Assembly: GCA_963797835.1 (NCBI GenBank) | Contig: CAWCRN010000019.1 | Location: forward strand, 124,001 to 188,000 | Length of the DNA stretch: 64,000 bases | Source of the DNA: JBDTSW01 sp963797835 | GTDB lineage: Bacteria > Actinomycetota > Thermoleophilia > Solirubrobacterales > 70-9 | Direction: 5' to 3' | Shown: in pieces, positions 47,360 through 58,784 of the stretch | How positions within the stretch are numbered: position 1 is the first letter of the stretch | How the letters are laid out: every line of letters begins with the position of its first letter | Translations under genes and position numbers: made by a program | The notes under the pieces: generated by a model | Told to the model about the DNA's origin: nothing | What the model saw: only the letters and a program-made list of their open reading frames with translations | Databases searched by the model: none

Positions 47360-48847
47360 TCAGCTTCGCATCGCCGGGAACAGGAGGACCTCACGCAGGG
47401 TCTTCGCCCCCGTCAGGAGCATCACGAGGCGGTCGATGCCGAGCCCGACGCCGCCGGTGGGCGGCATGCCATGCTCGAGCGCCTGGACGTAGGACTCGTC
47501 GAAGGGCTGCGCTTCCTCGTCCCCACGCCGGAGCTCCTCGGCCTGCGCCTCGAAGCGGCGGCGCTGCTCGTCGGGGTCGTTCAGCTCGGTGAAGGCGTTG
47601 GCGATCTCGAACCCGCCGGCGAACGCCTCCCAGCGCTCGACCAGCCCTTCCTCGCCGCGATGGCGCTTCGCGAACGGCGACATCTCGACCGGGTAGTCCA
47701 TGATGAAGGTCGGCTGCACGAGCTTCGGCTCGACCTCCTTCGAGAGCAGTCCGTCGACGAGCTTGCCCCAGCCCTCCTTGGGGTCGGCCTCGGAGTCCAT
47801 CGCCTCGGCCAGGGCCTCGCGGGTGGGGTGCTCGGCGATGTCGACCCCCGTCTCCTCAAGGATCGCCTCGCGCATCGTCACCCGCCGCCAGGGTGGCGCC
47901 AGGTCGATCCTCTGCCCCTCGCGCTCCACGACCGTCGTGCCGTTGACGGCCTCGGCCACGTGCGCGACGAGGCGCTCGAGCCGGTCGGCGGCGTCGACGT
48001 AGTCGGCGTACGCCTCGTACCACTCGAGCATCGTGAACTCGGGGTTGTGCTTGTAGGAGATGCCCTCGTTGCGGAAGTCCTTGCCCAGCTCATACACCCG
48101 CTCGAGCCCGCCAACGATCAGCCGCTTCAGGTACAGCTCGGTCGCGATCCGCAGGTAGAGATCGCGGTCGAGCGCGTTGTGGTGGGTGGTGAACGGCCGG
48201 GCCAGTGCGCCGCCGTAGAGCGGTTGCAGCACCGGGGTCTCGACCTCGAGGAAGCCCTCGCGGTCCAGCCACTCGCGTGTGGCAGTGATCACCCTCGCGC
48301 GCCTTGCGAACAGCTCCCGCGACTCCGAGTTCGCGACCAGGTCCAGCTCGCGGCGGCGATACCGGGTCTCGGTGTCCTCCAGCCCGTGGAATTTGTCGGG
48401 CGGCGGGCGCAGGCTCTTGGCGAGCAGCTGCCAGGCCTCGAGCTTCAGCGACAGCTCGCCGCGGCGCGTCTTGAACGCCGTCCCCTCGACCCCGATGATG
48501 TCGCCGAGGTCGACGCGGAGGAGAGCATCGTGGGCATCGGGGCCGAGGACGTCAGCGCGGGCATGGAGCTGGATCCGGCCGCTGCGATCGTCGAGGTCGA
48601 GGAACGCGGACTTGCCGTGGCCCCGGCGAGCCGCCAGCCGTCCCGCCAGCCGGTAGCGCTCCTCGGTATCCGCGCCGTCCGCGAGCCCGTCGTGCGCTTC
48701 GCGCACGGCCGCGATCTCGGTCCGGTCCTCGAAGGCATGCGGGAACGGCTCGACGCCGGCCTCGCGCAGGCCCTCGAGCTTGGCGCGGCGATCGGCCATC
48801 GCACCGGGCTCGTCGGCCGCGGGCTGCTCCTGATCGTCGTTAGACAT
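47360..48847 (-). CDS. lysS: lysyl-tRNA synthetase (class II)
   Basis: 495 residues, intact. An OB-fold anticodon-binding domain (AARRGHGKSAFLDLDDRSG) precedes the catalytic domain with motif 2 FRNEGISYKHNPEFTMLEWY and motif 3 GVGLGIDRLVMLLTG. The family usually has the order greA-lysS seen here (29 bases apart). Confidence 0.97.
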   Translation of the reverse strand: MSNDDQEQPAADEPGAMADRRAKLEGLREAGVEPFPHAFEDRTEIAAVREAHDGLADGADTEERYRLAGRLAARRGHGKSAFLDLDDRSGRIQLHARADVLGPDAHDALLRVDLGDIIGVEGTAFKTRRGELSLKLEAWQLLAKSLRPPPDKFHGLEDTETRYRRRELDLVANSESRELFARRARVITATREWLDREGFLEVETPVLQPLYGGALARPFTTHHNALDRDLYLRIATELYLKRLIVGGLERVYELGKDFRNEGISYKHNPEFTMLEWYEAYADYVDAADRLERLVAHVAEAVNGTTVVEREGQRIDLAPPWRRVTMREAILEETGVDIAEHPTREALAEAMDSEADPKEGWGKLVDGLLSKEVEPKLVQPTFIMDYPVEMSPFAKRHRGEEGLVERWEAFAGGFEIANAFTELNDPDEQRRRFEAQAEELRRGDEEAQPFDESYVQALEHGMPPTGGVGLGIDRLVMLLTGAKTLREVLLFPAMRS

Positions 48848-48876
48848 GCGGCGGCGAGCCTAACGCCCGCGGCCGG

Positions 48877-49356
48877 CTATGCCGCTTCGATCTTGGTGAT
48901 CTTGAGCTTCTTCCTGGGCCCGCGCGGCGCCTCGACGGTGACCACCTCGCCGCGCTTGTGGCCGAGCAGGGCGCGGCCGATCGGCGACTCGTTGGAGAGC
49001 TTGCCCTCGGTCACGTTCGCCTCCGCCGAGCCGACGATGTGGAACTTCTTCGAGTCGCCGGACTTCTGGTCCTTGACGTGGACCAGGACGCCGACGCCCA
49101 CGGTCGAGGTGTCGATTTCGCCCTCGTCGACGACGGTGGCACGGCGAAGCCGCTCCTCGAGCTGAGCGATGCGCTGCTCCAGCAGCGCCTGCTCGTTCTT
49201 GGCGTCGTCGTACTCGGAGTTCTCGGCGATGTCGCCGAACTCCCGCGCCTCCTTGATCCGCGCGGCCACCTCACGGCGTCGTTCGGTGGACAGGTGCTCG
49301 ATCTCCGCCTTCAGCTTCTCGAGCCCGTTCTGGGTGATGAGCGATTCGCGAGCCAA
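48877..49356 (-). CDS. greA: transcription elongation factor GreA
   Basis: Stimulates transcript cleavage by backtracked RNA polymerase. 159 residues, normal length. The N-terminal coiled coil has GDIAENSEYDDAKNEQALLE (acidic tip DxxE-type); the C-terminal FKBP-like domain has SPIGRALLGHKRGEVV. TTG 49356 (ARESLITQNGLEKLKAE) fits the family N-terminus; no ATG is near. A TATACT box at 49471-49466 lies upstream on the minus strand. Confidence 0.95.
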   Translation of the reverse strand: MARESLITQNGLEKLKAEIEHLSTERRREVAARIKEAREFGDIAENSEYDDAKNEQALLEQRIAQLEERLRRATVVDEGEIDTSTVGVGVLVHVKDQKSGDSKKFHIVGSAEANVTEGKLSNESPIGRALLGHKRGEVVTVEAPRGPRKKLKITKIEAA

Positions 49357-49500
49357 TTTGTGCTGACCTCGTCCTCTACCTCGTGGGACCGCCACCGGCG
49401 GCCCCTCATGAAAGGCGCCCGAATCGCGACGCTTTTTGACGCTCGCGGGGTCGGGCCGGCGCGAAAGTATAGCGAGGCGCCCACATGGGCCCTCGCGGGT

Positions 49501-49522
49501 TAAAAACCCCTGCAATTGAGGG
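49501..49522 (-). terminator. short terminator after dus
   Basis: Immediately after the dus stop the minus strand reads CCCT, a 7-base loop, AGGGG and TTTTT. The stem is short but the T-tract is the best in the window. Confidence 0.45.
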
Positions 49523-49523
49523 A

Positions 49524-50528
49524 TTACGAGGCGGCTGACCCGCTGATCGCGGGGGCGGCTTCGAGCTCCGCGAGCATCCCTCGGACCTCGTCCACGGAGC
49601 CGGCCCGCTGATAGGCGTCGGCGGCGGGGCCCGCAAGCCCCAGCTGCTCCACGTACCAGGGGTAGAACTTCCGGAGGTTGCGCGACGCGCGCTCCGAGCC
49701 CCAGTGCTCCTCGGCGCGGTCGAGCACCCAGCTCAGCTCCGCGATGATCTCCGCGTGCGTCGGTGGCTCGTCGCGGCGGCCGGTCAGCTCCTCGAACACC
49801 CACGGCCGGCCAAGCCCGCCACGGGCGATCATCACGGCCTCCGCCCCCGACTCCGCGTAGGCCGCGCGGGCCGCTTCCGCCGAGCGCAGCCCGCCGGAGA
49901 TGATCACCGGCACGTCCACAGCGTCCACCAGCTCCCGCGCGAGCGCGTAGTCGGCCCTCCCGGAGTGGTGGACGGCGGCGGAGCGCGGGTGAAAACCGAC
50001 GGCGGCGATGCCAGCCTCGGATACCAGGCGCCGCGCCAGGTCGAACCCCGACCGGTCGCCGGGCTCGAGGCCCGAGCGCAGCTTCACGGTCACCGGCAGG
50101 CTCGAACCCTCGATCGCCGCGGTGGCCACGGCCAGGGCACGATCCGGATCGCGCAGCAGCGCGGCCCCCGCGCCGCTCTTGCAGATCTTCGGCACGGGGC
50201 AGCCCATGTTGATGTCGATCAGGTCGGCGCCGGCCTCGGCGGCCGCCGCTGCGGCCCCCCGCATGACGTCGGGCTCGGGGCCGAAGAGCTGGATCGACAC
50301 GGGGTGTTCGTCGGGGTGAATTCGCAGCATCTCCCGCAGCGTCCGCTGGTTGCCGTGGCGGATCGCGAAGCTCGAGACCATCTCCGAGACCGCGAGGCCG
50401 GCGCCGGCGCGGCGCGCCTGCAGGCGCACGAACCAGTTGCCGATGCCGGCCAGCGGTGCGAGGACGACGCGGTTGGCGATCTCCACGTCGCCGATCCGGA
50501 ACGGGGTTGTCAGCGGAGGCTGCGCCAC
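49524..50528 (-). CDS. dus: tRNA-dihydrouridine synthase
   Basis: FMN-dependent reductase of uridines in tRNA, 334 residues, DusB-like. APLAGIGNWFVRLQARRAGA, INMGCPVPKICKSGAGAALL (catalytic Cys) and VKLRSGL are conserved, as is the C-terminal helical RNA-binding domain (RNLRKFYPWYVEQ). 24 bases downstream of coaX. Confidence 0.95.
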   Translation of the reverse strand: MAQPPLTTPFRIGDVEIANRVVLAPLAGIGNWFVRLQARRAGAGLAVSEMVSSFAIRHGNQRTLREMLRIHPDEHPVSIQLFGPEPDVMRGAAAAAAEAGADLIDINMGCPVPKICKSGAGAALLRDPDRALAVATAAIEGSSLPVTVKLRSGLEPGDRSGFDLARRLVSEAGIAAVGFHPRSAAVHHSGRADYALARELVDAVDVPVIISGGLRSAEAARAAYAESGAEAVMIARGGLGRPWVFEELTGRRDEPPTHAEIIAELSWVLDRAEEHWGSERASRNLRKFYPWYVEQLGLAGPAADAYQRAGSVDEVRGMLAELEAAPAISGSAAS

Positions 50529-50552
50529 GGCCAGGGGAGTATGGCGGCGTGG

Positions 50553-51317
50553 CTAGGCGTTCAAATCCCACACCATGCGCAGGCCGGTGAGGGTGAGGAG
50601 GTCGTCGGCCTCGTCGATCGTCTCGCAGAAGGGGACGATCGCCGCTGCCAGGCCGCCGGTGGCGATGAACGGCGTGCCCTCGCCCAGCTCGGCCTCGATT
50701 CGGCGAGCGATGCCGTCGATCAGGCCGGCGAACCCGTAGACGACGCCGGACTGGATCGCCGCGCTGGTGGACTTGCCGATCGCAGACGCCGGCTCGGCGA
50801 GGTCGATCCGGGGGATCCGGGCGCCGCGCTCGGTCAGCGCCGTCAGCGAGATCTCAACCCCCGGGGCGATCGCCCCACCCAGGTAGTCGCCGTCCGCAGA
50901 GACCGCGTCGAAGTTGATCCCGGTGCCGAAGTCGACCACGACGCAGGCGCTGCCGAAGCGCCTGTAGGCGGCCAACGCGTTCACCAGCCGGTCCGCGCCC
51001 ACCTCGTAGGGGTTGTCGATCCGGATCGCCATCCCCGTCTTGATCCCGGGCCCCACGAGCAGGCACGGCGCCTTGAGGTACCGCTCCGCCATCGCCTCGT
51101 ACTCGGTCCCGAGCGGCGGCACGACCGACGCGACGACCATCGCGTCGAGCGCCTCGAAGTCGCACCCGCTCAGCTCCACGAGGCCCTTGATCCGCTCCGC
51201 CAGCTCGTCGCCCGTCGCGCCCGCCCTGGTCTGGAAGCGCCAGTGCTCGACCAGCTCCTCCCCGGAGAAGGCTCCGATGTGGGTCTGGGTGTTGCCGACG
51301 TCGATCGCGAGAAGCAC
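50553..51317 (-). CDS. coaX: type III pantothenate kinase
   Basis: First step of CoA synthesis, 254 residues, intact. ASKHA-fold motifs: LLAIDVGNTQTHIG (phosphate 1), VVVDFGTGINFDAV (phosphate 2), PYEVGADRLVNALAA and GGAIAPGVEIS. FIATGGLA closes the fold. Divergent from the GST gene with 50 bases between. Confidence 0.96.
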   Translation of the reverse strand: MLLAIDVGNTQTHIGAFSGEELVEHWRFQTRAGATGDELAERIKGLVELSGCDFEALDAMVVASVVPPLGTEYEAMAERYLKAPCLLVGPGIKTGMAIRIDNPYEVGADRLVNALAAYRRFGSACVVVDFGTGINFDAVSADGDYLGGAIAPGVEISLTALTERGARIPRIDLAEPASAIGKSTSAAIQSGVVYGFAGLIDGIARRIEAELGEGTPFIATGGLAAAIVPFCETIDEADDLLTLTGLRMVWDLNA

Positions 51318-51367
51318 GGGGCGGATTATCGCCGCGCCGCGGCGCGCAGGTGCATAGGATCCGCCGC

Positions 51368-52120
51368 ATGAAAGCCACGCTTTACGTCATCCCCGGCTCC
51401 CACCCCGCCAGGGCGGTCGCCGGGATGCTGGACCTCAAGGGCATCCCGTTCAAGCGCGTCGACCTGATGCCGGTGATCAGCCGCGGCGTGCTGAAGGCGA
51501 TGCGGTTCCCGGGTGTCACGATCCCCTCGCTGAGGCTCGACGACCGCAAGCTCACGGGCTCGCGCCAGATCTCCAAGGCCCTCGACGAGATCAGGCCGGA
51601 GCCCCCGCTCTTCCCCGCCGACCCGGAGCGGCGGGCCGCCGTCGAGGAGGCCGAGGTCTGGGGCGAGCAGATCCTCTCCGACGCCGTCCGGCGGATTCTC
51701 TGGAACGCGATCAAGCGGGACAAGCAGCCGCTCGGCACCTTCGCCGAGGGTGCGAAGCTGGGTGTCCCGACGGGCCTCGCGGTGGCCACCGCAGCACCGA
51801 TCATCGCGGCCGAGCTGAGGATCCACGGCGTCACCGATGACGCGGTCCGCGCGGACCTGGCTGCATTCCCGGGATGGCTCGACCGGATCGACGAGTGGAT
51901 CGCCGAGGGCGTCCTCGGCGGCGAGCCGCCAAACGCGGCGGACTTCCAGATCGCCGCCGCGCTGCGCCTGGCGATGACCCTCCAGGACCTCCGTCCCGCG
52001 ATCGCCAGCCGCCCGGCCGGCGAGCTGGCGACCCGCCTGATCCCGGACTACCCGGGCGACGCCCCGCCGGTCCTCCCGGCGGAGTGGCTCGAGCCGCTGC
52101 GCGCGCCGGCGGCGGCCTGA
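51368..52120 (+). CDS. glutathione S-transferase-like protein
   Basis: 250 residues. The N-terminal thioredoxin-like domain (KATLYVIPGSHPARAVAG; VTIPSLRLDDRKLTGSRQI is the cis-Pro/substrate region) is followed by an all-helical domain. Actinobacteria of this group usually lack glutathione, so the thiol partner is unknown. Its 3' end overlaps the convergent folK gene by 73 bases, which is unusual and hints that one stop is misplaced. Confidence 0.78.
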   Translation: MKATLYVIPGSHPARAVAGMLDLKGIPFKRVDLMPVISRGVLKAMRFPGVTIPSLRLDDRKLTGSRQISKALDEIRPEPPLFPADPERRAAVEEAEVWGEQILSDAVRRILWNAIKRDKQPLGTFAEGAKLGVPTGLAVATAAPIIAAELRIHGVTDDAVRADLAAFPGWLDRIDEWIAEGVLGGEPPNAADFQIAAALRLAMTLQDLRPAIASRPAGELATRLIPDYPGDAPPVLPAEWLEPLRAPAAA

Positions 52121-52623
52121 CGCCTCGAGAAGGCGCCCACCCGCTCCACGCGCTGGCCCGGGGGCAAGGCGGCCAGCGCGTCGGCGAGCCGAGTCCCGTC
52201 TGGCAGCGTCAGCTCGGGATCGAGCTCCAGGAGCGGCGCGAGCACGAACCGGCGCGAGCTGACCTCGGGGTGCGGCAACGTGAGCCTGTCCGTATCGAGC
52301 ACCAGGTCGCCCAGGAGCAGGACGTCCACGTCGATCGGCCGGGGGCCGTGGCGGGGGCCACCGAACATCCGCCCGAGCTCCACCTCGACCGCCTTGCACA
52401 CGGCCAGCAGATCATCGGGCTCGAGCCCGGTGCGGATCCGGATCGCGGCGTTCAGGAAGTCCGGCTGGTCCAGGATCTCGCCAACCGGCTCCGTCTCATA
52501 GAGCGAGGACACGTCCTCCACCGCGACCCCATGGCTCCCAAGCTTCTCGATCGCGCTCCGCAGGTTGGCCTCGCGCTCGCCGACGTTCGAGCCGAGGCCG
52601 AGATAGCCGGTTCGCGCCGCCAA
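52048..52623 (-). CDS. folK: 2-amino-4-hydroxy-6-hydroxymethyldihydropteridine diphosphokinase
   Basis: HPPK of folate synthesis, about 191 residues. YLGLGSNVGEREANL, QPDFLNAAIRI and GPRPIDVDVLLLGD (HPPK signature) are present. The last ~25 residues after QRVERVGAFSRR are longer than in the family. TTG 52623 is 2 bases after the folB stop; translational coupling likely. Confidence 0.93.
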   Translation of the reverse strand: MAARTGYLGLGSNVGEREANLRSAIEKLGSHGVAVEDVSSLYETEPVGEILDQPDFLNAAIRIRTGLEPDDLLAVCKAVEVELGRMFGGPRHGPRPIDVDVLLLGDLVLDTDRLTLPHPEVSSRRFVLAPLLELDPELTLPDGTRLADALAALPPGQRVERVGAFSRRQAAAGARSGSSHSAGRTGGASPG

Positions 52624-52625
52624 CG

Positions 52626-53012
52626 TCAGCGCTCGGGCCCGGCCAGGGTGGTGACCTCAGCCGCGGCGTCGGCGATGGTCACCGGAAGGGGCGGCTCCGG
52701 CTTGGCGGCGCGGACCACCGCGAGGGCGACGTCGAAGCGCTCGACCAGGCGCTCGCCGATCACCGCCGCGAGACGCTCGAGCGTCTTGTAGCTCGTCTCG
52801 GTCGCGGCAAGGACGACGAGATCGCAGACCTCCGCGTAGTCGACGGTGTCGGCCAGCTCGTCGGTCCGCACCGCATCGCAATCGAGAGCCTCGAGCGTCA
52901 CGTCGATCTCGATCCGCTGCCCGACCTCACGCTCGGCCTCGGTCACCCCGTGATGGGTGTAGAGCGAGATCCCGCGCAGCTCGACCGTCACCGGCGCTCC
53001 AGCGTCCTCCAT
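52626..53012 (-). CDS. folB: dihydroneopterin aldolase
   Basis: 128 residues. GISLYTHHGVTEAEREVGQR includes the catalytic Glu; AKPEPP carries the catalytic Lys. Works between GTP cyclohydrolase products and FolK. Upstream of folK; separated from folP by an opposite-strand gene. Confidence 0.94.
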   Translation of the reverse strand: MEDAGAPVTVELRGISLYTHHGVTEAEREVGQRIEIDVTLEALDCDAVRTDELADTVDYAEVCDLVVLAATETSYKTLERLAAVIGERLVERFDVALAVVRAAKPEPPLPVTIADAAAEVTTLAGPER

Positions 53013-53047
53013 GGGAGGAACGTAGCGGGTGTGCGACAGTCCCGGCC

Positions 53048-53770
53048 GTGGCCGAGACCGTGGCGATCGAGAGGCGTTTCAGGGGACCGCCGGCGAGCGC
53101 GAACGGCGGGTACACCTGTGGCCTGATGGCCGGCGCGCTCGGGGCCCGCGCCGCCGAGGTCAACCTGCGCGCGCCGCCACCCCTGGACCACGAGCTTCGG
53201 ATCGAGCGCGACGGCGCCGATGCGCGGCTGCTCGACGGCGACGAGCTCGTCGCCGACGGCATGGCGCTCGACGGGGTCGACCTCCAGGTGCCCGACCCTC
53301 CCCCCTTTCACGAGGCCGAGGACGCGGACATACGCTCGAGGTTCTACGACGACCACTCCTACCCCGGGTGCTTCGTGTGCGGCCCCGACCGCCAGCCCGG
53401 CGACGGCCTGCGCATCTACCCCGGACACGTCGACGCGCACAGCATGCTGGCATGCGTCTGGACGCCCGAGGCCGAGTTCGCGCGCGACGACGGGACCGTG
53501 CGCAAGGAGATCGCCTGGGCCGTGCTCGACTGCCCAAGCGGGATCGCGCTCCACTTCTACGCGCCCGACGAGGCCCGAACGGTGCTTGCCCGCCTTCGCG
53601 GGAACCTGGCGGAGCCGATCCGCACGGGCCGGCCGCACATCGTGATCGGCTGGCCGATCGACCGCGACGGTCGCAAGCACCTCTCCGGCACCGCGATCTT
53701 CGACGCCGACGGTGAGCCGCTGGCGTGGGCCGAGGCGCTGTGGATCGAGCTGAAGCAAGACGCGCGGTGA
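53048..53770 (+). CDS. hot-dog-fold thioesterase-like protein
   Basis: 240 residues. Two half-domains are recognisable; GCFVCGPDRQPGDGLRI and EIAWAVLDCPSG are typical of a PaaI/thioesterase-like actinobacterial family. Substrate unknown. Inserted on the plus strand between folP and folB, splitting an otherwise conserved folate operon. GTG start at 53048. Confidence 0.72.
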   Translation: MAETVAIERRFRGPPASANGGYTCGLMAGALGARAAEVNLRAPPPLDHELRIERDGADARLLDGDELVADGMALDGVDLQVPDPPPFHEAEDADIRSRFYDDHSYPGCFVCGPDRQPGDGLRIYPGHVDAHSMLACVWTPEAEFARDDGTVRKEIAWAVLDCPSGIALHFYAPDEARTVLARLRGNLAEPIRTGRPHIVIGWPIDRDGRKHLSGTAIFDADGEPLAWAEALWIELKQDAR

Positions 53771-53826
53771 ACCCGGTCAAGGAGGCGCGGCGGCTGGCGC
53801 CGGCGTCTCCTCGGTGGGGAAGATCG

Positions 53827-54636
53827 CTAGGCCGAACTCCACGCCCGCTCCGGATCCAGGATGGCCTCGGCCACCAGCGCGGCCTCGCGCATCTCACGCA
53901 CGTCGTGGACCCTTAGCATCGCGGCCCCGGCGCGCAGCGCCAGGACGTTCGAGGCGATCGTGCCGCCAAGGCGACCGCTGACGTCGCGGCCCGTGATCTT
54001 CCCCAGGAAGCTCTTCCGTGACGTCCCCACGAGGATCGGGCGGCCGACGGCGCGCAGCTCGCCAAGGCGGCGCACCAGCTCGAGGTTGTGCTCGGCGGTC
54101 TTGCCGAAGCCGATCCCGGGATCGACCCAGATCCGCTCCTCTTCGATCCCGGCGGCCACAGCGGCGTCGACCCGCTCGGCGAGGAAGGCGCGCACGTCGT
54201 CCACGACGTCCCCGTAGGTGGGGTCCTCCTGCATCGTCCGCGGCGTGCCCTGCATGTGCATGAGCACCACCTCGCAGCCGCGGTCGGCGCAGAGGCCGGC
54301 GAGATCGGCGTCGGCGGTCAGGGCGGCGACGTCGTTGACCATCCGGGCGCCCGCGTCGAGCGCTGCCTCGGCGACGGCCGCCTTGGAGGTGTCGATCGAG
54401 ACCGCGATCCCCTCCTCCGCGAGGGCCGCGACCACCGGCTCGGTACGGCGGCTCTCCTCGGCGGCCGGCACGGCCTCGGCGCCCGGGCGCGTCGATTCGC
54501 CGCCCACATCCACCCAGTCTGCACCCTGGGCGGCCAGCTCGCGCCCGTGGGCGATCGCCCGGCCGGGATCGAGGAAGAGGCCCCCGTCGGAGAACGAGTC
54601 GGGGGTGACGTTGACGATGCCCATCAGCCGAGCCAC
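53827..54636 (-). CDS. folP: dihydropteroate synthase
   Basis: Joins pterin pyrophosphate and p-aminobenzoate, 269 residues. LMGIVNVTPDSFSDGG, DVGGESTRPGA, SIDTSKAAVAE, MVNDVAAL, VDPGIGFGKT and GTSRKSFLG are the family signatures. Downstream of ftsH by 93 bases, as in mycobacteria but without folE between. Confidence 0.97.
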   Translation of the reverse strand: MARLMGIVNVTPDSFSDGGLFLDPGRAIAHGRELAAQGADWVDVGGESTRPGAEAVPAAEESRRTEPVVAALAEEGIAVSIDTSKAAVAEAALDAGARMVNDVAALTADADLAGLCADRGCEVVLMHMQGTPRTMQEDPTYGDVVDDVRAFLAERVDAAVAAGIEEERIWVDPGIGFGKTAEHNLELVRRLGELRAVGRPILVGTSRKSFLGKITGRDVSGRLGGTIASNVLALRAGAAMLRVHDVREMREAALVAEAILDPERAWSSA

Positions 54637-54729
54637 GCCCGGAGTATCACTGGCGCGGCGGGTCGGGCGTCCGGCTCACCCGAGAACGGGTCGCCTACCC
54701 GAAGATCTGGAGTCCCGCCGGCGGTGGAT

Positions 54730-56706
<1,977 letters not shown>

Positions 56707-56841
56707 CGATTCGCTCGTGTCGTGGAGTAGTTCCTGGTTTTGGGCATGGCCAAGAGGGTTTCCGGGGCCCTGCGACTGGATTCAGCGTACCAGCGCGGAT
56801 AAACCGCTCATGAACCTGTACGTAGGCGTGGGCCGAGCGTC

Positions 56842-57375
56842 TCAGTCGTCGTCCAGGACGGCCACGTAGCGGAGGTTGCGGTAGCGCTGGGCGTGGTCGA
56901 GGCCGTAGCCGATCGCGAACCGGTTCGGGATCTCGAAGCCGACGTAACGGATGGGAAGGTCGACCCGCCGGCGCTCGGGCTTGGTGAGGAGCGCGCAGAC
57001 CTCGAGCGACGCGGGATTGCGTGCCTTCAGGTTCTTCAGCAGGTAGTGGAGCGTGAGGCCCGAGTCGATGATGTCCTCGACGAGGAGCACGTCACGGCCC
57101 TCGATCGAGGCGTCGAGGTCCTTCAGGATCCGGACCACCCCGGACGAGTCGGTCGCCGAGCCGTAGGAGGAGACCGCCATGAAGTCGACCTCGCAGTCGA
57201 CCTTCAGCTCGCGCATCAGGTCGGCCAGGAAGGGCACGGCCCCCTTGAGGACCCCGATCAGAAGCAGCTCACGGCCGGCATAGTCGCGGCTGATCTCGGC
57301 GCCCAGCTCGGCGATGCGCCGCCGGAGATCCTCCTCGGCGACCAGGGTCTCACCGATGCCGTCGGCCCCTGTCAT
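56842..57375 (-). CDS. hpt: hypoxanthine(-guanine) phosphoribosyltransferase
   Basis: Purine salvage enzyme, 177 residues. LLIGVLKGAVPFLADLMRE, VEDIIDSGLTLHYL (PRPP loop) and FAIGYGLDHAQRYRNL are diagnostic. Overlaps nothing but is only 6 bases after tilS; the tilS-hpt-ftsH order is widely conserved. Confidence 0.96.
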   Translation of the reverse strand: MTGADGIGETLVAEEDLRRRIAELGAEISRDYAGRELLLIGVLKGAVPFLADLMRELKVDCEVDFMAVSSYGSATDSSGVVRILKDLDASIEGRDVLLVEDIIDSGLTLHYLLKNLKARNPASLEVCALLTKPERRRVDLPIRYVGFEIPNRFAIGYGLDHAQRYRNLRYVAVLDDD

Positions 57376-57381
57376 CGCGGC

Positions 57382-58758
57382 CTACTCTGTCAGGCGGGCG
57401 CTCAGCACAGCGACCTGCTCGGTCGCGGCACCGAGGCGGAACCGCTCGCCGACGGCGATTCCCGGGATCCAGGCGACCTCGCCGCCGACCGTGACGACGG
57501 GGACCTGACGGCGTTCGGACCGCGGCAAGCCGCAGTCGGTGAAGAGGTCGCCGAGCGTCTTCGATCCCTCCATCCCGAGCGGCTGCATGCGGTCGCCGTC
57601 CCTCCAGGTACGCACCGCGACGTCGCCCGTGAAGGTGCCGGCGTCGAGGGTGGCAAGCTCGGGGCCCGCGGGCTCGACCGGGGCCGGGTGGAGCTCGGCC
57701 CGGACCTCCCACGCCCCGAGCCGGGCGAGTCCCGGGACCGCGAGCGCCACGGGGGCCGGCGCGGCATCCTCCGGCCGAGCCGTAACGAACCCGACCGAGC
57801 CGCTCTCGCAGACCGCGCTGAGACCGGACCCCAGCTCGATCTCGCCGCCCTCCGGCCTGCGCGCGAGGCGCATGATCTCCGATGCGCGGGCCCTCCCGAG
57901 CGCGACGGGTCGCCCTGCGGCGCGCTCGGCGAGCGCCCGCAGCGCCAGGCGCTGGAGCCCGGGCTCGCGGCTGGCCAGCTCGTCGGCGGGCACCGCCACG
58001 TCGCCGGCGCCCGCGCCCATCGCCTCGAGCTCGTCCAGCACGACGCGCTCCAGCAGCGCCGCGTCCTCGGCCAGCTCGGCGCGGGTCTCGGCGATGTTCC
58101 GCTCGGCGGCGGTGCTGAGGTCGCGGAGGACCGGTAGCGCCTGGAGGCGGACGCGGTTGCGGGCGAAGGCGGGGTCGTCGTTCGACTCGTCGTCTGAGTA
58201 GCGCAGGCCGGCCGCGGCCGCGAGGCGGCGGGTGTCGGCCCGGTCGAGCCCGAGCAGCGGGCGCACCACCCGGCCGTTTCGCGGCCCGAGGCCCAGCAGG
58301 CCCCTCGCGCCGGGCGAGACGGCGAGGCGGTAGAGCACCGTCTCGACCTGGTCGGTGCGGGTGTGGCCGGTCGCGATCACGTCGGCGCCGACCATCTCCC
58401 GCAGGCGCTCGGCCGCCGCGTAGCGCGCGTCCCGAGCGGCGGCCTGAAGGTTTCCCTCGTCGAGCTGCGGGCGCTCTACGTGGAGGTCGATCCGCAGGTC
58501 GCCACACAGGTCCCGGCAGGCGCGCTCGTCGCCGGCCGCGCCGTCACGGAGGCCGTAGTTGACGTGCAGGGCGTGGATCTCGCCGGGGCCGAGCACCGAG
58601 GTCAGCGCCGCAGCCGCGCAGGCGGAATCGGCGCCCCCGGAGACCATCACCACCGCCGACGAGCCGCGCCCGACCAGCCCGCTCGCCTCAACGGCGGCGG
58701 CCAGCTCCTCCCGCGCGGAATCGCGATCGCGATGCCCCGGCTTGGCGGCGCTCTCCAC
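57382..58758 (-). CDS. tilS: tRNA(Ile)-lysidine synthase
   Basis: Converts C34 of tRNA-Ile(CAU) to lysidine, 458 residues. The PP-loop SGGADS is at residues 40-45; ATGHTRTDQVETVLYRL and FARNRVRLQALP are conserved, and the C-terminal domain has TWRDGDRMQPLGMEGSKTLG. GTG 58758 is the most likely start; the frame stays open much further upstream by chance. Confidence 0.95.
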   Translation of the reverse strand: MESAAKPGHRDRDSAREELAAAVEASGLVGRGSSAVVMVSGGADSACAAAALTSVLGPGEIHALHVNYGLRDGAAGDERACRDLCGDLRIDLHVERPQLDEGNLQAAARDARYAAAERLREMVGADVIATGHTRTDQVETVLYRLAVSPGARGLLGLGPRNGRVVRPLLGLDRADTRRLAAAAGLRYSDDESNDDPAFARNRVRLQALPVLRDLSTAAERNIAETRAELAEDAALLERVVLDELEAMGAGAGDVAVPADELASREPGLQRLALRALAERAAGRPVALGRARASEIMRLARRPEGGEIELGSGLSAVCESGSVGFVTARPEDAAPAPVALAVPGLARLGAWEVRAELHPAPVEPAGPELATLDAGTFTGDVAVRTWRDGDRMQPLGMEGSKTLGDLFTDCGLPRSERRQVPVVTVGGEVAWIPGIAVGERFRLGAATEQVAVLSARLTE

Positions 58759-58784
58759 GACGGCGATGTTACGGCGAGGGCCGG